Positions 16,367 through 25,737 of a DNA stretch of 64,000 bases are shown here, piece by piece. Positions within the stretch are counted from its first letter, which is position 1. Each line of letters begins with the position of its first letter. The stretch comes from Novosphingobium sp. KA1 (GTDB taxonomy: Bacteria > Pseudomonadota > Alphaproteobacteria > Sphingomonadales > Sphingomonadaceae). Made by a program: the position numbers and the translations under genes. Below the pieces are notes generated by a model, which ran no database searches, was not told where the DNA came from, and saw only the letters and a list, made by a program, of their open reading frames with translations. Where the stretch lies: positions 2,567,001 to 2,631,000 of the forward strand of contig NZ_CP021247.1 of the NCBI RefSeq assembly GCF_017309955.1, read 5' to 3'.

Positions 16367-17041
16367 ATGGAAGTTTCCGCGAATATGAGCACCAGTGCGA
16401 TCGAACTTGCCAGTCTTCTCTGTTCGCGCCTGTGCCATGACATGCTGAGCCCGGTAGGCGCGCTGTCGAACGGCCTCGAATTGCTGTCCGACGAGAAGGA
16501 TCCGGAGATGCGCCAGCGCTGCTTCGAACTTCTCGACCAGAGTGCGCGGATCTCGGCCGACAAGCTCAAGTTCTTCCGTCTCGCCTTTGGCGCTGCCGGC
16601 GGTTTCGGCGACATGGTTCCGGTGAGCGAGGCGCGGGCGCTGGTCGATGCGCTGCTGGCCAACAATGCCCGGATTGTCGTCAACTGGTCGCTCGGCAGCG
16701 ACATGCTGCCCAAGCCGGCGATCAAGACTCTGCTCAACTTCGCCCTGATCGGGATAGAGGCGCTGCCCCGCGGCGGCACGCTCGACATCGCGGCGGAACT
16801 GCGCGCGGATCAGCTTACCAGCGGTACCAGCGAGATCGTCGTGCGCGCCGCCGGTCCGCGTATCGCCTTTGATCGCGACATCGGCCGCGCGCTTGAGGGG
16901 GCGCTGCCCGAAGGGGACCTGTCGAGCCGCACCGCCCCTGCCGCGATGATCCAGCAACTGGCGCATAGTCTTGGCGGACGGCTACAGTATGCGCTGGGGG
17001 ACGATGCGCTGGTGCTCGGCGCGGTTCTACCGGGCGTTTGA
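16367..17041 (+). CDS. chpT: histidine phosphotransferase ChpT
   Basis: ChpT relays phosphate from the CckA hybrid kinase to CtrA and CpdR in the alphaproteobacterial cell-cycle and motility circuit. The 224-residue protein has the phospho-acceptor helix LCSRLCHDMLSPVGALSNGL with His24 and a second paired helix. A degenerate Bergerat-like ATPase domain follows, which does not bind ATP in characterised members. The C-terminal QQLAHSLGGRLQYAL resembles the kinase G-box region but lacks its glycines. A start at Met7 (16385) is also possible. It is followed 15 nt later by the amidase, suggesting cotranscription. Confidence 0.93.
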   Translation: MEVSANMSTSAIELASLLCSRLCHDMLSPVGALSNGLELLSDEKDPEMRQRCFELLDQSARISADKLKFFRLAFGAAGGFGDMVPVSEARALVDALLANNARIVVNWSLGSDMLPKPAIKTLLNFALIGIEALPRGGTLDIAAELRADQLTSGTSEIVVRAAGPRIAFDRDIGRALEGALPEGDLSSRTAPAAMIQQLAHSLGGRLQYALGDDALVLGAVLPGV

Positions 17042-17056
17042 GGGAGGGTTCGGGCG

Positions 17057-17761
17057 ATGAACCGCTGGCTGGTCAACCGGATCGTCGAATCGCCCAACTG
17101 CAACGAGCGCAAGCTGCCGGTGTCGATGGTGGTGCTCCACTACACCGGCATGAAGTCCGCCGATGAGGCACTGGAGCGCATGTGCGATCCGGCGGCCGAG
17201 GTTTCCGCGCATTACATGATCGACGAGGAAGGCATCGTCACCTCACTGGTGCCCGAGGACAAGCGCGCCTGGCACGCGGGGCGTTCCTACTGGCGCGGCG
17301 TGACCGACGTGAACTCGGCATCGATCGGTATCGAACTGGTCAATCCCGGGCATGAATGGGGTTACCGGCCGTTTCCCGAGCCGCAGATGGATGCGCTCTT
17401 GCCGCTGCTGGCCGATATCATGGACCGGCACGACATTCCGCGTGCCAATGTCGTTGGTCATTCGGATGTCGCGCCGGCCAGAAAGCAGGATCCTGGCGAG
17501 TATTTCGACTGGGTGCGCCTGGGCGAACTGGGGCTGGCGCTCGAAATCCCGGCGGCGAAGATGAACCTGTTCTACGACAATCCCGGTGCCTTTTATCTTG
17601 CGCTTGAGCGTTTCGGCTACGACATCTCCGATGGCCGAGCGGCGGTGCGTGCATTTCAGCGGCGTTGGCGCCCTGAATTCATCGACGGCGAGATTGACGG
17701 CGAAATCGGCGGAATTCTCTTCGAACTGCTGTTGGAGCGCGACACCGGTCGTGCTAGGTGA
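17057..17761 (+). CDS. N-acetylmuramoyl-L-alanine amidase (AmpD/AmiD-like)
   Basis: This zinc amidase cleaves the bond between N-acetylmuramic acid and the stem peptide. The 234-residue protein has an Amidase_2 domain with His28, catalytic Glu93 (IGIELVN), His135 (GHSDVAP) and Asp145 (KQDPG). A C-terminal peptidoglycan-binding helical domain follows, at about residues 170-230 (FYLALERFGYDI, AVRAFQRRWRP). The two-domain layout is like AmiD rather than the single-domain AmpD. However, no signal peptide or lipobox is visible, so a cytoplasmic recycling role or non-classical export remain open. Its stop codon lies 7 nt before the RNase P RNA, whose promoter must be inside this gene. Confidence 0.92.
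   Translation: MNRWLVNRIVESPNCNERKLPVSMVVLHYTGMKSADEALERMCDPAAEVSAHYMIDEEGIVTSLVPEDKRAWHAGRSYWRGVTDVNSASIGIELVNPGHEWGYRPFPEPQMDALLPLLADIMDRHDIPRANVVGHSDVAPARKQDPGEYFDWVRLGELGLALEIPAAKMNLFYDNPGAFYLALERFGYDISDGRAAVRAFQRRWRPEFIDGEIDGEIGGILFELLLERDTGRAR
17732..17759 (+). promoter_or_regulatory. possible rnpB promoter inside the amidase 3' end
   Basis: TTGGAG (17732-17737) and CTAGGT (17754-17759) with a 16-nt spacer are placed correctly for a transcript beginning at about 17766-17768. The -10 match is weak, and the assignment rests mostly on position. Confidence 0.35.
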
Positions 17762-17767
17762 CCGCCC

Positions 17768-18211
<444 letters not shown>

Positions 18212-18245
18212 AATTCGATCAGATAGGCTTAAAGGAAGCCCGCGT

Positions 18246-19046
18246 TCAGGCCGCGATCTGGATGTTGATCGCGCCCTGGCCTTCATCGCGCGCCTGGATG
18301 AACCAGCGTTCCTCGCCTTCCAGGCCGATCGCAGTCAGGGTGCCATGGACATAGGCGCCGGTATCGATGCCGATGCGGTTGAGGCGCACTTCCGGTTCTT
18401 CGGTGATCGTGTGGCCATGCACCACCACCGCGCCGAAATCTCCGGGGTGGGAAAGGAACGGGTCGCGGATCCAGCGGCAATCCTGGCCAGACTGATGGTC
18501 GAGCGGCGTATCCGGGCGTATGCCGGCATGGACAAACAGATAGTCGCCCATGCGAATCATTTTCTCGAAACCGTCCAGAAAATCGAAATCACCTTGCGGC
18601 ACCGCTTCCAGCATAGCCTGCTGCAGTTGTTCGGCATCCGCTTCCAGCACGAATTGTGGGTCGATGCCGTAGGAAATCAGCGTTTCGCGGCCTCCGAATT
18701 TCAGGAAGCTGCGGAAGGTGTCGAGCTTGCTGGCGCCCGCCACCATCATTTCCTCGTGATTGCCCTTGATGAACTCGACGCGGCGTTCCTGCGCCCAGGA
18801 ACGGGCACGACCCAGCACGCCGGCACTGTCCGGGCCGCGATCGACGAGGTCACCGAGCAGGACGACGTCGCTGTTCGCACGCCCTCGGCCGGCATCGTCA
18901 CGTTCGATGGCTTCGATGAGGCTTTCGAACAAGTCGAGGCGACCATGAATGTCGCCGACCGCGTAAACACGCTGACCCGGGGGAAGCTTCGGCGTCCTCT
19001 GCTTTTTGGCGGGACGGGCGACGAGGTTTCTGATCTTCGCAAGCAT
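18246..19046 (-). CDS. PPP-family metallophosphatase (serine/threonine phosphatase-like)
   Basis: The 266-residue protein has the full set of PPP metallophosphoesterase motifs: GDIHG (31-35), GDLVDRG (65-71), GNHE (95-98), then FVHAG and VVHGH. It is therefore a predicted two-metal phosphatase. Relatives include lambda phosphatase, PrpA/PrpB and the ApaH-like group, and the true substrate (phosphoprotein or dinucleotide) cannot be told. No signal peptide or membrane helix is seen. It runs toward rnpB and is divergent from the TorF porin gene. Confidence 0.9.
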   Translation of the reverse strand: MLAKIRNLVARPAKKQRTPKLPPGQRVYAVGDIHGRLDLFESLIEAIERDDAGRGRANSDVVLLGDLVDRGPDSAGVLGRARSWAQERRVEFIKGNHEEMMVAGASKLDTFRSFLKFGGRETLISYGIDPQFVLEADAEQLQQAMLEAVPQGDFDFLDGFEKMIRMGDYLFVHAGIRPDTPLDHQSGQDCRWIRDPFLSHPGDFGAVVVHGHTITEEPEVRLNRIGIDTGAYVHGTLTAIGLEGEERWFIQARDEGQGAINIQIAA

Positions 19047-19281
19047 TATCCGGCGGAACCTATACCCGGCCGGCTACCGTCCGGCAAGCAGGTCCATAGT
19101 GCATCGCGAGTGACAAAAAACCCACACTTCGTTTCTCGATTGTTGCCTTTATGAAATTTTCCTTGTTTGAATACTGGGTGCGGTGCAGCATTATTGTGCT
19201 GACGCACGCTGGCCCGAAACGAGGACGCGGCAAAAGCGCAGGTGGGAACAAGCACCAAAAAGAATTTGTGAGGGAATGAAC

Positions 19282-20046
19282 ATGCACATGTCTGTCCGCG
19301 GCGTCATCGCCGCGACCCTGCTTGCGGGCTCCGCGCTCGCTGCCGCCCCTGCCTTTGCCGACGAAGCCGACGCCCCCAAGGAATTCACCGTCACCGGTAG
19401 CGCAGCCCTGACCACCGACTACCGTTTCCGCGGTGTTTCGCAGTCGGGCGGTGACCCGGCAATTCAGGGCGGCATTACCATTTCGCATTCCAGCGGCTTC
19501 TATGTCAGCACCTGGGGCTCCTCGATCGACCTTGGCTCGACTTATGGCAGCACCGAGGTCGACCTTTTCGGCGGCTGGACCGGCGAAGTCAGCTCGGGCA
19601 TCACGCTTGATGCCGGCCTGCTCTACTACGCCTATCCGAACGGCCATGTCGGCCATGCCGAATTCTTCGAGCCCTATGCTTCGGTCAGCGGCCAGGTCGG
19701 CCCGGCCAAGCTTAAGCTCGGCGTTACCTACGCCTGGGATCAGAAGGCGTTGCCCAACTTCTACACGGGCAAGAAGGACGATAACCTCTACCTCTACGGC
19801 AACGTCGATGTGGCAATTCCTAACACCCCGCTGACCGTTTCCGGCCATCTCGGCTACGCCGACGGTTCGCTGGCGCCTTGCTACTACTGCAATGCCGACA
19901 AGACCGGCATCGATTATTCGATCGGTGCGTCGATGACGCTGTTCGGACCGCTCTCGGCATCGGTCAGCTATGTCGGCGTCAGCGGCCCGAGCCAGGATGG
20001 CTACACCGATGATACCGTGGTCGCCACGCTGACCGCATCGTTCTGA
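19282..20046 (+). CDS. TorF family putative porin
   Basis: The 254-residue protein has a signal peptide ending APAFADEA. A TorF (Gcw_chp) domain follows, opening with LTTDYRFRGVSQSGGDPAIQGGI and ending in a terminal phenylalanine, as expected for an outer-membrane barrel. The family is named for a conserved G-C-W region and is of undefined transport specificity. A ribosome site GAGGG (19270-19274) fits the ATG at 19282 (MHMSVRG) best, although ATG 19276 and 19288 are possible. Two small cysteines close together (CYYC) in the last third form a likely disulfide. The 235-nt leader contains an inverted repeat CAGCA/TGCTG at 19186-19201. Confidence 0.88.
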   Translation: MHMSVRGVIAATLLAGSALAAAPAFADEADAPKEFTVTGSAALTTDYRFRGVSQSGGDPAIQGGITISHSSGFYVSTWGSSIDLGSTYGSTEVDLFGGWTGEVSSGITLDAGLLYYAYPNGHVGHAEFFEPYASVSGQVGPAKLKLGVTYAWDQKALPNFYTGKKDDNLYLYGNVDVAIPNTPLTVSGHLGYADGSLAPCYYCNADKTGIDYSIGASMTLFGPLSASVSYVGVSGPSQDGYTDDTVVATLTASF

Positions 20047-20091
20047 TCGCGATCCCGATAATCGGGACACGAGCGAGACAATCGCAGGAGG

Positions 20092-20124
20092 ACCCGCTCG
20101 GACTATTCCGGGCGGGTTTTCCTT
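20092..20124 (+). terminator. terminator of the TorF porin gene
   Basis: ACCCGCTCGG (20092-20101) pairs with CCGGGCGGGT (20108-20117) with one wobble, followed by TTTCCTTT. A separate 15-nt perfect repeat, TCCCGAT-A-ATCGGGA, lies at about 20053 just after the stop codon. Confidence 0.88.
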
Positions 20125-20245
20125 TGCGGGTGATGGATCTTGCGCCTCGGGCAAGATCGCGGTGGAGTGTCATGCCGGGTCTGGTCTATCGTACCTTCGG
20201 GCAGACGCCGTAACGGCGCGCCAATCTCCCTTCAAAGGACTTCCC

Positions 20246-20674
20246 GTGACCAAGTTTCTCCATACCATGATCCGCGTCACCGACCCTGACGCAACGATCG
20301 CCTTCTTCGAACTGCTCGGCGTCAAGGAGACCCGTCGTTTCTCGAGCGAACAGGGCCGTTTCACGCTGATCTATCTGGCGGCACCGGGGGAAGAGGTCGA
20401 GGTCGAGCTGACGTACAACTGGCCGGCCGAAGACGGTTCGTTCGAGGAATACACCGGCGGACGCAATTTCGGCCACATCGCGTTCCAGGTGGAAGATATC
20501 TATGCGACCTGCCAGACGCTCGCCGATGCAGGCGTGACGATCAACCGTCCGCCGCGCGATGGCCATATGGCGTTTGTGCGCACCCCGGACGGTATCTCGA
20601 TCGAACTTCTCCAGAACGGGCATCTCGAACCCGCAGAACCCTGGGTCTCGATGCCGAACGTCGGCACCTGGTAA
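20246..20674 (+). CDS. gloA: lactoylglutathione lyase (glyoxalase I)
   Basis: GloA converts the hemithioacetal of methylglyoxal and glutathione to S-lactoylglutathione, the first step of methylglyoxal detoxification. The 142-residue protein carries the four metal ligands of the class: His6 (FLHTMIRV), Glu54 (VELTYNW), His77 (FGHIAFQV) and Glu120 (GISIELLQNG). The start is a GTG at 20246, preceded by AAAGGA at 20233-20238. No ATG of matching frame opens the conserved N-terminus. The short length indicates the bacterial nickel-type homodimer rather than the yeast tandem form. It converges on nhaA with 25 nt between stop codons. Confidence 0.94.
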   Translation: MTKFLHTMIRVTDPDATIAFFELLGVKETRRFSSEQGRFTLIYLAAPGEEVEVELTYNWPAEDGSFEEYTGGRNFGHIAFQVEDIYATCQTLADAGVTINRPPRDGHMAFVRTPDGISIELLQNGHLEPAEPWVSMPNVGTW

Positions 20675-20699
20675 TCAGGGCTGGGAAGGCTGGCCGCCG

Positions 20700-21911
20700 T
20701 CAGACGGCGGCGGCTGGTCTTCCTGCAGTGCGGGGGCTGGGGGCCAGGCGCAGGATGGCGTAGCCCAGCAGGGAGGAGAGCAGCGAACCGGCGAGCACGC
20801 CCAGCTTTGCCTCCTCTACCAACTGCGGATACTGCGGGAATGCGAGCGCGCCGATGAACAAGCTCATCGTGAAGCCGATCCCGCATAGCACTGCCATGCC
20901 CCAGAGCTGGATCCAGCTCGCTCCCGCCGGACGCGGTGCGAAACCAAGCTTGTCCGATGCCACGATGGCGGCAAAGATGCCTGCCTGCTTGCCCAGGAAC
21001 AAACCCAGCGCGATGCCGAGCGGGACGGGCTGGAACAGTCCGGAAAGACCGATGCCTGCCAGCGCCACGCCTGCATTGGCGAAGCCGAAGATGGGGACGA
21101 TCACATAACTGTTCCACGGCACCAGCGCATGCTCGAGCCTCAGCAGCATCGAATCCCCCCGCAACGGGCGCAAGGGGATGGTGAAGGCCAGAAGGACTCC
21201 GGCAATGGTGGCGTGAATGCCGGAATTGAGCACGCAGAACCACAGTGCCAATCCCAGCAGGATGTACACGGACGTGCGGGACACCCTCATGCGCCCACAG
21301 GTGACAAGCGCGCCCAGGATGGCGACGGCGGCCATGGCCCAGCCCAGTTCGATATGGGCCGTATAGAACAGGGCGATCACGACCACTGCGCCGAGGTCGT
21401 CGACGATGGCAACGGTCAGCAGGAACAGTCGCAGCGACGCCGGTACGCGGCGCCCGAGCAGGCCGAGAACGCCGACGGCAAAAGCGATGTCCGTGGCGGC
21501 GGGTATGGCCCAGCCTCGCTGGGCAGGCTCCGCTAGTCCCGCCGTCGCCAGATAGACGATGGCCGGCGTTGCCATGCCGGCCGCCGCGGCAAGCACGGGC
21601 AGACGGCGCCTTGCCGGATTGGAAAGCTCGCCGTCGAGAACCTCCCGCTTGATTTCCAGGCCGACGACAAAAAAGAAGATCGCCATCAGCGCATCGTTGA
21701 TCCACGCGTGCAGCGAATCGAGCCGGGCTATGGGAGATCCGGCGAGGCGATGATGAAAGACGTCGTGGTAAAGATCGGCCAACGGAGAGTTCGCAGCCGC
21801 CATCGCCAGGACGGCGACCACTATCAGCAGGATCCCCGAAGTCGCTTCGCCGCCCATTAACTTTGTGAAACGGCGCGCCAATTCATTGGCCAAATTTCGA
21901 TGCGTACTCAT
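20700..21911 (-). CDS. nhaA: Na+/H+ antiporter NhaA
   Basis: NhaA exchanges two protons for one sodium ion across the inner membrane and protects from sodium and alkaline stress. The 403-residue protein has the twelve-helix pattern. It shows the key helix V motif AIVDDLGAVVVIA, whose paired aspartates bind the ion in E. coli NhaA, and ATDIAFAVGVL just before it. The start at 21911 (MSTHRNLANE) follows an AAGAAGG ribosome site. The frame extends upstream without conserved character. It is divergent from the glycosyltransferase at 22026, with a 114-nt spacer. Confidence 0.95.
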   Translation of the reverse strand: MSTHRNLANELARRFTKLMGGEATSGILLIVVAVLAMAAANSPLADLYHDVFHHRLAGSPIARLDSLHAWINDALMAIFFFVVGLEIKREVLDGELSNPARRRLPVLAAAAGMATPAIVYLATAGLAEPAQRGWAIPAATDIAFAVGVLGLLGRRVPASLRLFLLTVAIVDDLGAVVVIALFYTAHIELGWAMAAVAILGALVTCGRMRVSRTSVYILLGLALWFCVLNSGIHATIAGVLLAFTIPLRPLRGDSMLLRLEHALVPWNSYVIVPIFGFANAGVALAGIGLSGLFQPVPLGIALGLFLGKQAGIFAAIVASDKLGFAPRPAGASWIQLWGMAVLCGIGFTMSLFIGALAFPQYPQLVEEAKLGVLAGSLLSSLLGYAILRLAPSPRTAGRPAAAV

Positions 21912-22025
21912 AAGCCTTCTTTCAGGGAGGTGCGGCCGGGATGCAAGAGGGGCCGCCATCCCGGGGCGCTGAAAATCGGTAATGGGAATTCGGAACGAAG
22001 CCAGACGAAGTATCGGGGGACTTGG

Positions 22026-23519
22026 GTGGAAGCGGTGGGAGTGTTTCAGCAAGCGATGATCTGTCTGCAGCATGTCGAGCGCGAATTACTGCTGTTTACG
22101 GCTTTCTGGCTCCTGGTCAGCGCGGCCGACGAAGCGGTCATGGACATGTGCTGGCTGACTTTGCTGTTGAGGGGAAAGGCGCGGAGCACCCGGTTGCCTG
22201 CCGATCTTTCGAACGTATCGCTGAGCGGTCGGTCGGCGGTGCTCGTCGCGGCCTGGCAGGAAGAGCAGGTGATCGGACACACACTGAGCCATGCGCTGTC
22301 CGCGTGGAAGCACAAGGAACTCTGCCTGTACGTAGGGTGCTATGCCAACGATGTGGCCACTTTGGCTGCCGCGATGGCAGGCGCGGGTCAGGACACCCGC
22401 GTGCGGGTGATCATCCATTCCGAGTTTGGGCCAACGACCAAGGCGGACTGCCTCAACCGCCTCTACAAGGCTGTTTGCGAGGATGAACGGCGTTCGGGCA
22501 TTCGTTTTCGCAGTGTTGTCCTTCACGATTCGGAAGACATGGTGCACAGCGCGGAACTGGCGGTCATCGACCGTGCGCTGGACGAAGCCGATTTCATCCA
22601 GCTGCCCGTGCGGCCGGAACCGCAGGCGAGCTCTCGCTGGGTGGGCGGGCATTACATCGACGAATTTGCCGAAGCGCATGGCAAGGCCTTGCCGGTTCGT
22701 GATGCGCTGGGCGCTGCGGTACCCTCTGCCGGTGTGGGATGCGGCTTTTCGCGTGAAATGCTGGCCCGAATCGCGCGCTTGCGTCGAGCTGAAGGAGAGG
22801 GCGGGCCCTTCGCGGCCGAATGTCTTACCGAGGACTATGAACTGGGCGTGCTGATCTGGCGCGAGGGAGGGAAAGGCCGCTTCGTGCGCGCGCGCGATGC
22901 TACAGGGCAACTGGTGGCGACACGTGCCTACTTCCCGGGCCGTCTGGAGGATTCCGTGCGCCAGAAGACGCGATGGATTCACGGGATCGCCTTGCAGTCC
23001 TGGGACCGGCTCGGCTGGAGCCGCATCACTCGAAGCGCCGGGGTCGCGGATACCTGGATGGCGCTGCGCGACCGGCGTGGACCGTTGGCGGCGATGGTTC
23101 TTGCATCAAGCTACCTGCTCGTCCTGGTTGAACTGCTGTTGGCGACGATGAGAGTGGGAGGTCTGGGCACGCCTCCGACGGCATCGCCGGTATTGCAAGC
23201 GATACTGGGAGTTTGCCTCGTCAGCCTGGTCTGGCGCTGCGTCATGCGGTTCCTCTTCACTGCGCGCGAATATGGGGTCGTCGAGGGGGCGCGAGCGATC
23301 ATGCGCATTCCGGTGGCCAATCTCGTGGCCATTGTCGCAGGCTACCGCGCCTTGGCAAACTACCTGCGCACCCTGCGCGGTGCGGCAGTTCATTGGGAGA
23401 AGACCGCGCATCACTTGCATCCGGCAACAAAGGCGGCAGGCTATCCCGTGCATGGCTATTCCGGCCAAGGAGGCACGGCATTGTCAGATCGTGGCACACG
23501 CGTTCCGGCGGCTGCGTGA
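22026..23519 (+). CDS. NfrB-like membrane glycosyltransferase without the c-di-GMP domain
   Basis: The 497-residue product is a family 2-type processive glycosyltransferase resembling the inner-membrane NfrB protein, which in E. coli builds the surface glycan recognised by phage N4. A first membrane helix (about residues 15-40) is followed by the catalytic domain. Its nucleotide-sugar acidic site is LHDSEDMVHSAELAVID, with TEDYELGVLIWREGG and the RQKTRWIHG (QxxRW-like) motif. Three C-terminal membrane segments follow. E. coli NfrB continues into a long MshEN-type c-di-GMP sensor; here the protein ends soon after the membrane segments, so that control appears absent. A GTG start at 22026 is supported by GGGGGA at 22015-22020, and ATG 22056 is the alternative. 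Its stop overlaps the next start. Confidence 0.8.
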   Translation: MEAVGVFQQAMICLQHVERELLLFTAFWLLVSAADEAVMDMCWLTLLLRGKARSTRLPADLSNVSLSGRSAVLVAAWQEEQVIGHTLSHALSAWKHKELCLYVGCYANDVATLAAAMAGAGQDTRVRVIIHSEFGPTTKADCLNRLYKAVCEDERRSGIRFRSVVLHDSEDMVHSAELAVIDRALDEADFIQLPVRPEPQASSRWVGGHYIDEFAEAHGKALPVRDALGAAVPSAGVGCGFSREMLARIARLRRAEGEGGPFAAECLTEDYELGVLIWREGGKGRFVRARDATGQLVATRAYFPGRLEDSVRQKTRWIHGIALQSWDRLGWSRITRSAGVADTWMALRDRRGPLAAMVLASSYLLVLVELLLATMRVGGLGTPPTASPVLQAILGVCLVSLVWRCVMRFLFTAREYGVVEGARAIMRIPVANLVAIVAGYRALANYLRTLRGAAVHWEKTAHHLHPATKAAGYPVHGYSGQGGTALSDRGTRVPAAA

Positions 23520-24775
23520 TGACGGGCGGGCAACGGCTTCGCGGCCAACCTCTGGTGGCCTTGCTGGCGATTCTGTGCGGATGGATCGGAGGTCGGCTTT
23601 CTGCATGGGACGCGCCTTTGCTTGCTGCGCCTGCGCAGGAGCGCGCAGCGGTCACGGGCACGGACCGTTTTGGCGATGTGGTGATGGCAGGGCCGCAGAC
23701 GCTGGTCGGCGGCTTGGGCGAGGAAGGTCTGTGGCGTGGCGGCGAGTGGGCGGGTGCCTATCCACAGGGTTGGCCGGCGCGCTCGGGCTACGGACAGGAC
23801 ACGGTGCGTATCGTTTATGTCAGCACGCCGGGCAGTCCGTCGGATGCGGCATTATGGCGCCGATTGGCGGCAATGGCGCAGGGTTCGCAATACGCGGCAA
23901 TGCCGGTCGCCGCATGGACCGGTCGTGACGGCAATTCCAACGCAGATCCTGGCCGCGATTTTCCGCAGTACCCGATGGGCGCGTTCCACAATGAGCGTTT
24001 CCCATCCGGATTTCCGGCATTCGGGATGCCATCGTCCGAGGCGTCCGCTTTCGCAGCGTCGGAAGGGCAGTCGATCGGCTCCGGCGGCAGCGTACTTCCA
24101 ATCGTCAGCAAGCCGCGCCGCTGGTCGGTGGATACCTGGGCACTGATGCGCGGCAGGGGGGCGGGGCCACTGACGAACGGGACCTTGCCGGCGACATATG
24201 GAGCAAGCCAGGCCGGTGCCGTCCTTCGCTACCGGCTGGGACTTCTCGCGCAGCATCGCCCGGAGATCTACATGCGCACGACGGCGACGCTGGAGCAGGT
24301 GCAGCGCGAGACCGCTGCTGCGATCGGCTTTTCGGCAAGGCCGCTGGCTGCCATCCCTGTCGTTGCGGCGCTGGAGGCACGATTGACGGAGCAGGCAGGG
24401 CAACGAAGGGTGCAGCCCGCGGCGATGGCGATCACCACGATCCCGCCGTTCGCCTTGCCTGCGCGGCTGCGGGGCGAGACATATGTCCAGGCCGGTTATG
24501 TCGCCGGCAGGTACGCGACGCCCTTTGCCGAAGGGCAACTGCGTGTTGATCACGGGATATTGCGGGTGGGCCAGGTCGAAAGCCGGATCGGCGGCGGAGT
24601 CTGGGGCGGTGTCCAGAAGGGTGCAAGCCGGTTGGATGCAGGCCCGTCGGCAACGGTGACGCTGCCCTTGCGGCGCGGCGTCAACGCCCGTGTCGGTGTC
24701 GATTGGCGCTTTCGCCTGGCGGGCGATGCAGAGCCTGGGTCAGGGCCTGCACTCACACTTTCCGCAGGTTTCTGA
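23519..24775 (+). CDS. exported protein with NfrA C-terminal-like domain
   Basis: The 418-residue protein begins at an ATG that overlaps the stop of the glycosyltransferase (TGATG), so the two are translationally coupled. It has an N-terminal hydrophobic segment (LVALLAILCGWIGG) that should export or anchor it, and an unconserved, Gly/Ala/Pro-rich middle. The C-terminal part (RRWSVDTWALMRGRGAG, then YGASQAGAVLRYRLG) resembles the C-terminal domain of NfrA, the outer-membrane partner of NfrB. The last 100 residues have an alternating aromatic pattern ending in a terminal phenylalanine (TLSAGF), consistent with an outer-membrane barrel. Together with the previous gene it probably makes and exports a surface polysaccharide. 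NfrA itself is much longer, with TPR-type repeats absent here. Confidence 0.6.
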   Translation: MTGGQRLRGQPLVALLAILCGWIGGRLSAWDAPLLAAPAQERAAVTGTDRFGDVVMAGPQTLVGGLGEEGLWRGGEWAGAYPQGWPARSGYGQDTVRIVYVSTPGSPSDAALWRRLAAMAQGSQYAAMPVAAWTGRDGNSNADPGRDFPQYPMGAFHNERFPSGFPAFGMPSSEASAFAASEGQSIGSGGSVLPIVSKPRRWSVDTWALMRGRGAGPLTNGTLPATYGASQAGAVLRYRLGLLAQHRPEIYMRTTATLEQVQRETAAAIGFSARPLAAIPVVAALEARLTEQAGQRRVQPAAMAITTIPPFALPARLRGETYVQAGYVAGRYATPFAEGQLRVDHGILRVGQVESRIGGGVWGGVQKGASRLDAGPSATVTLPLRRGVNARVGVDWRFRLAGDAEPGSGPALTLSAGF

Positions 24776-24822
24776 ATCGGCGCTTTTCTCGCCCTTCACG
24801 CTGCGGTAGCGAGAGTGCTCGC

Positions 24823-25737
24823 ATGGACGTCTATCTTCCCATCGCCAATCTTTCGGTCAACGGCATCATCATCGTTGGCCTTGGTGCCCTGACCGGGATC
24901 CTGTCGGGCATGTTTGGTGTGGGTGGCGGTTTTTTGACGACCCCGTTGATGATATTCTACGGGATTCCGCCGACGGTGGCCGCTGCATCGGCTGCCAGCC
25001 AGGTGACCGGAGCCAGCGTTTCCGGCGTGTTCGCACATGCCAAGCGCGGCAATGTGGACTATCTTATGGGGTCGGTCATGGTGTTCGGCGGCATCGTCGG
25101 CACCGGGCTCGGGGCCTTGCTGTTCAACCTGCTGGCCCGGCTCGGTCAGATCGACACGGTCATCAACATTCTGTACGTCGTGATGCTGGGATCGATTGGC
25201 GGACTGATGGCCAAGGAGAGTATCCAGGCGATCCGTGCCGAACGTAGCGGCGTTCCCATCGCCGCGAAAAAGCGCCGACACCATCCCATGGTGGCGAGCT
25301 TGCCGATGCGTTGGCGCTTCTATCGCTCAGGCCTCTACATTTCGCCGCTGGCACCGCTGCTTCTTGGCATCTTTACCGGCATCTTGACGATGCTGATGGG
25401 CATCGGCGGTGGCTTCATCCTCGTCCCGGCGATGCTTTACATTCTCGGCATGAGTGCCAATGTCGTGGTGGGCACGTCACTCTGGCAGATCCTGTTCACC
25501 ACGATCGCAACGACAATGATGCATTCGATGACGACCCATGCGGTCGACATCGTGCTGGCTTCGCTGCTCCTGCTCGGGTCAGTTACGGGCGCGCAACTGG
25601 GCGCGCAGTTTGCGCAGAAGGCTAGCCCTGTGAAGCTGCGCCTGATCCTCGCGCTGATCGTCCTGCTGGTGGCGGCGCGGATGGCACTGGGGCTCGGTTA
25701 TCGACCGGACGAAATCTACACGGTGGCGCCGCTGTGA
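24823..25737 (+). CDS. TSUP family permease (TauE/SafE-like sulfite exporter)
   Basis: The 304-residue inner-membrane protein has the two-fold repeat of the TSUP family: GILSGMFGVGGGFLTTPLMIFYGIP near the N-terminus and GILTMLMGIGGGFILVPAMLYILG in the second half. Members move sulfite, sulfoacetate, taurine-derived or other organosulfur anions. The specific substrate is not visible. The ATG at 24823 opens a typical short N-terminal tail. The stop codon overlaps the GTG of the next gene by four bases, a coupling I recall as common for TSUP genes paired with TIGR02186 proteins in alphaproteobacteria. Confidence 0.9.
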   Translation: MDVYLPIANLSVNGIIIVGLGALTGILSGMFGVGGGFLTTPLMIFYGIPPTVAAASAASQVTGASVSGVFAHAKRGNVDYLMGSVMVFGGIVGTGLGALLFNLLARLGQIDTVINILYVVMLGSIGGLMAKESIQAIRAERSGVPIAAKKRRHHPMVASLPMRWRFYRSGLYISPLAPLLLGIFTGILTMLMGIGGGFILVPAMLYILGMSANVVVGTSLWQILFTTIATTMMHSMTTHAVDIVLASLLLLGSVTGAQLGAQFAQKASPVKLRLILALIVLLVAARMALGLGYRPDEIYTVAPL

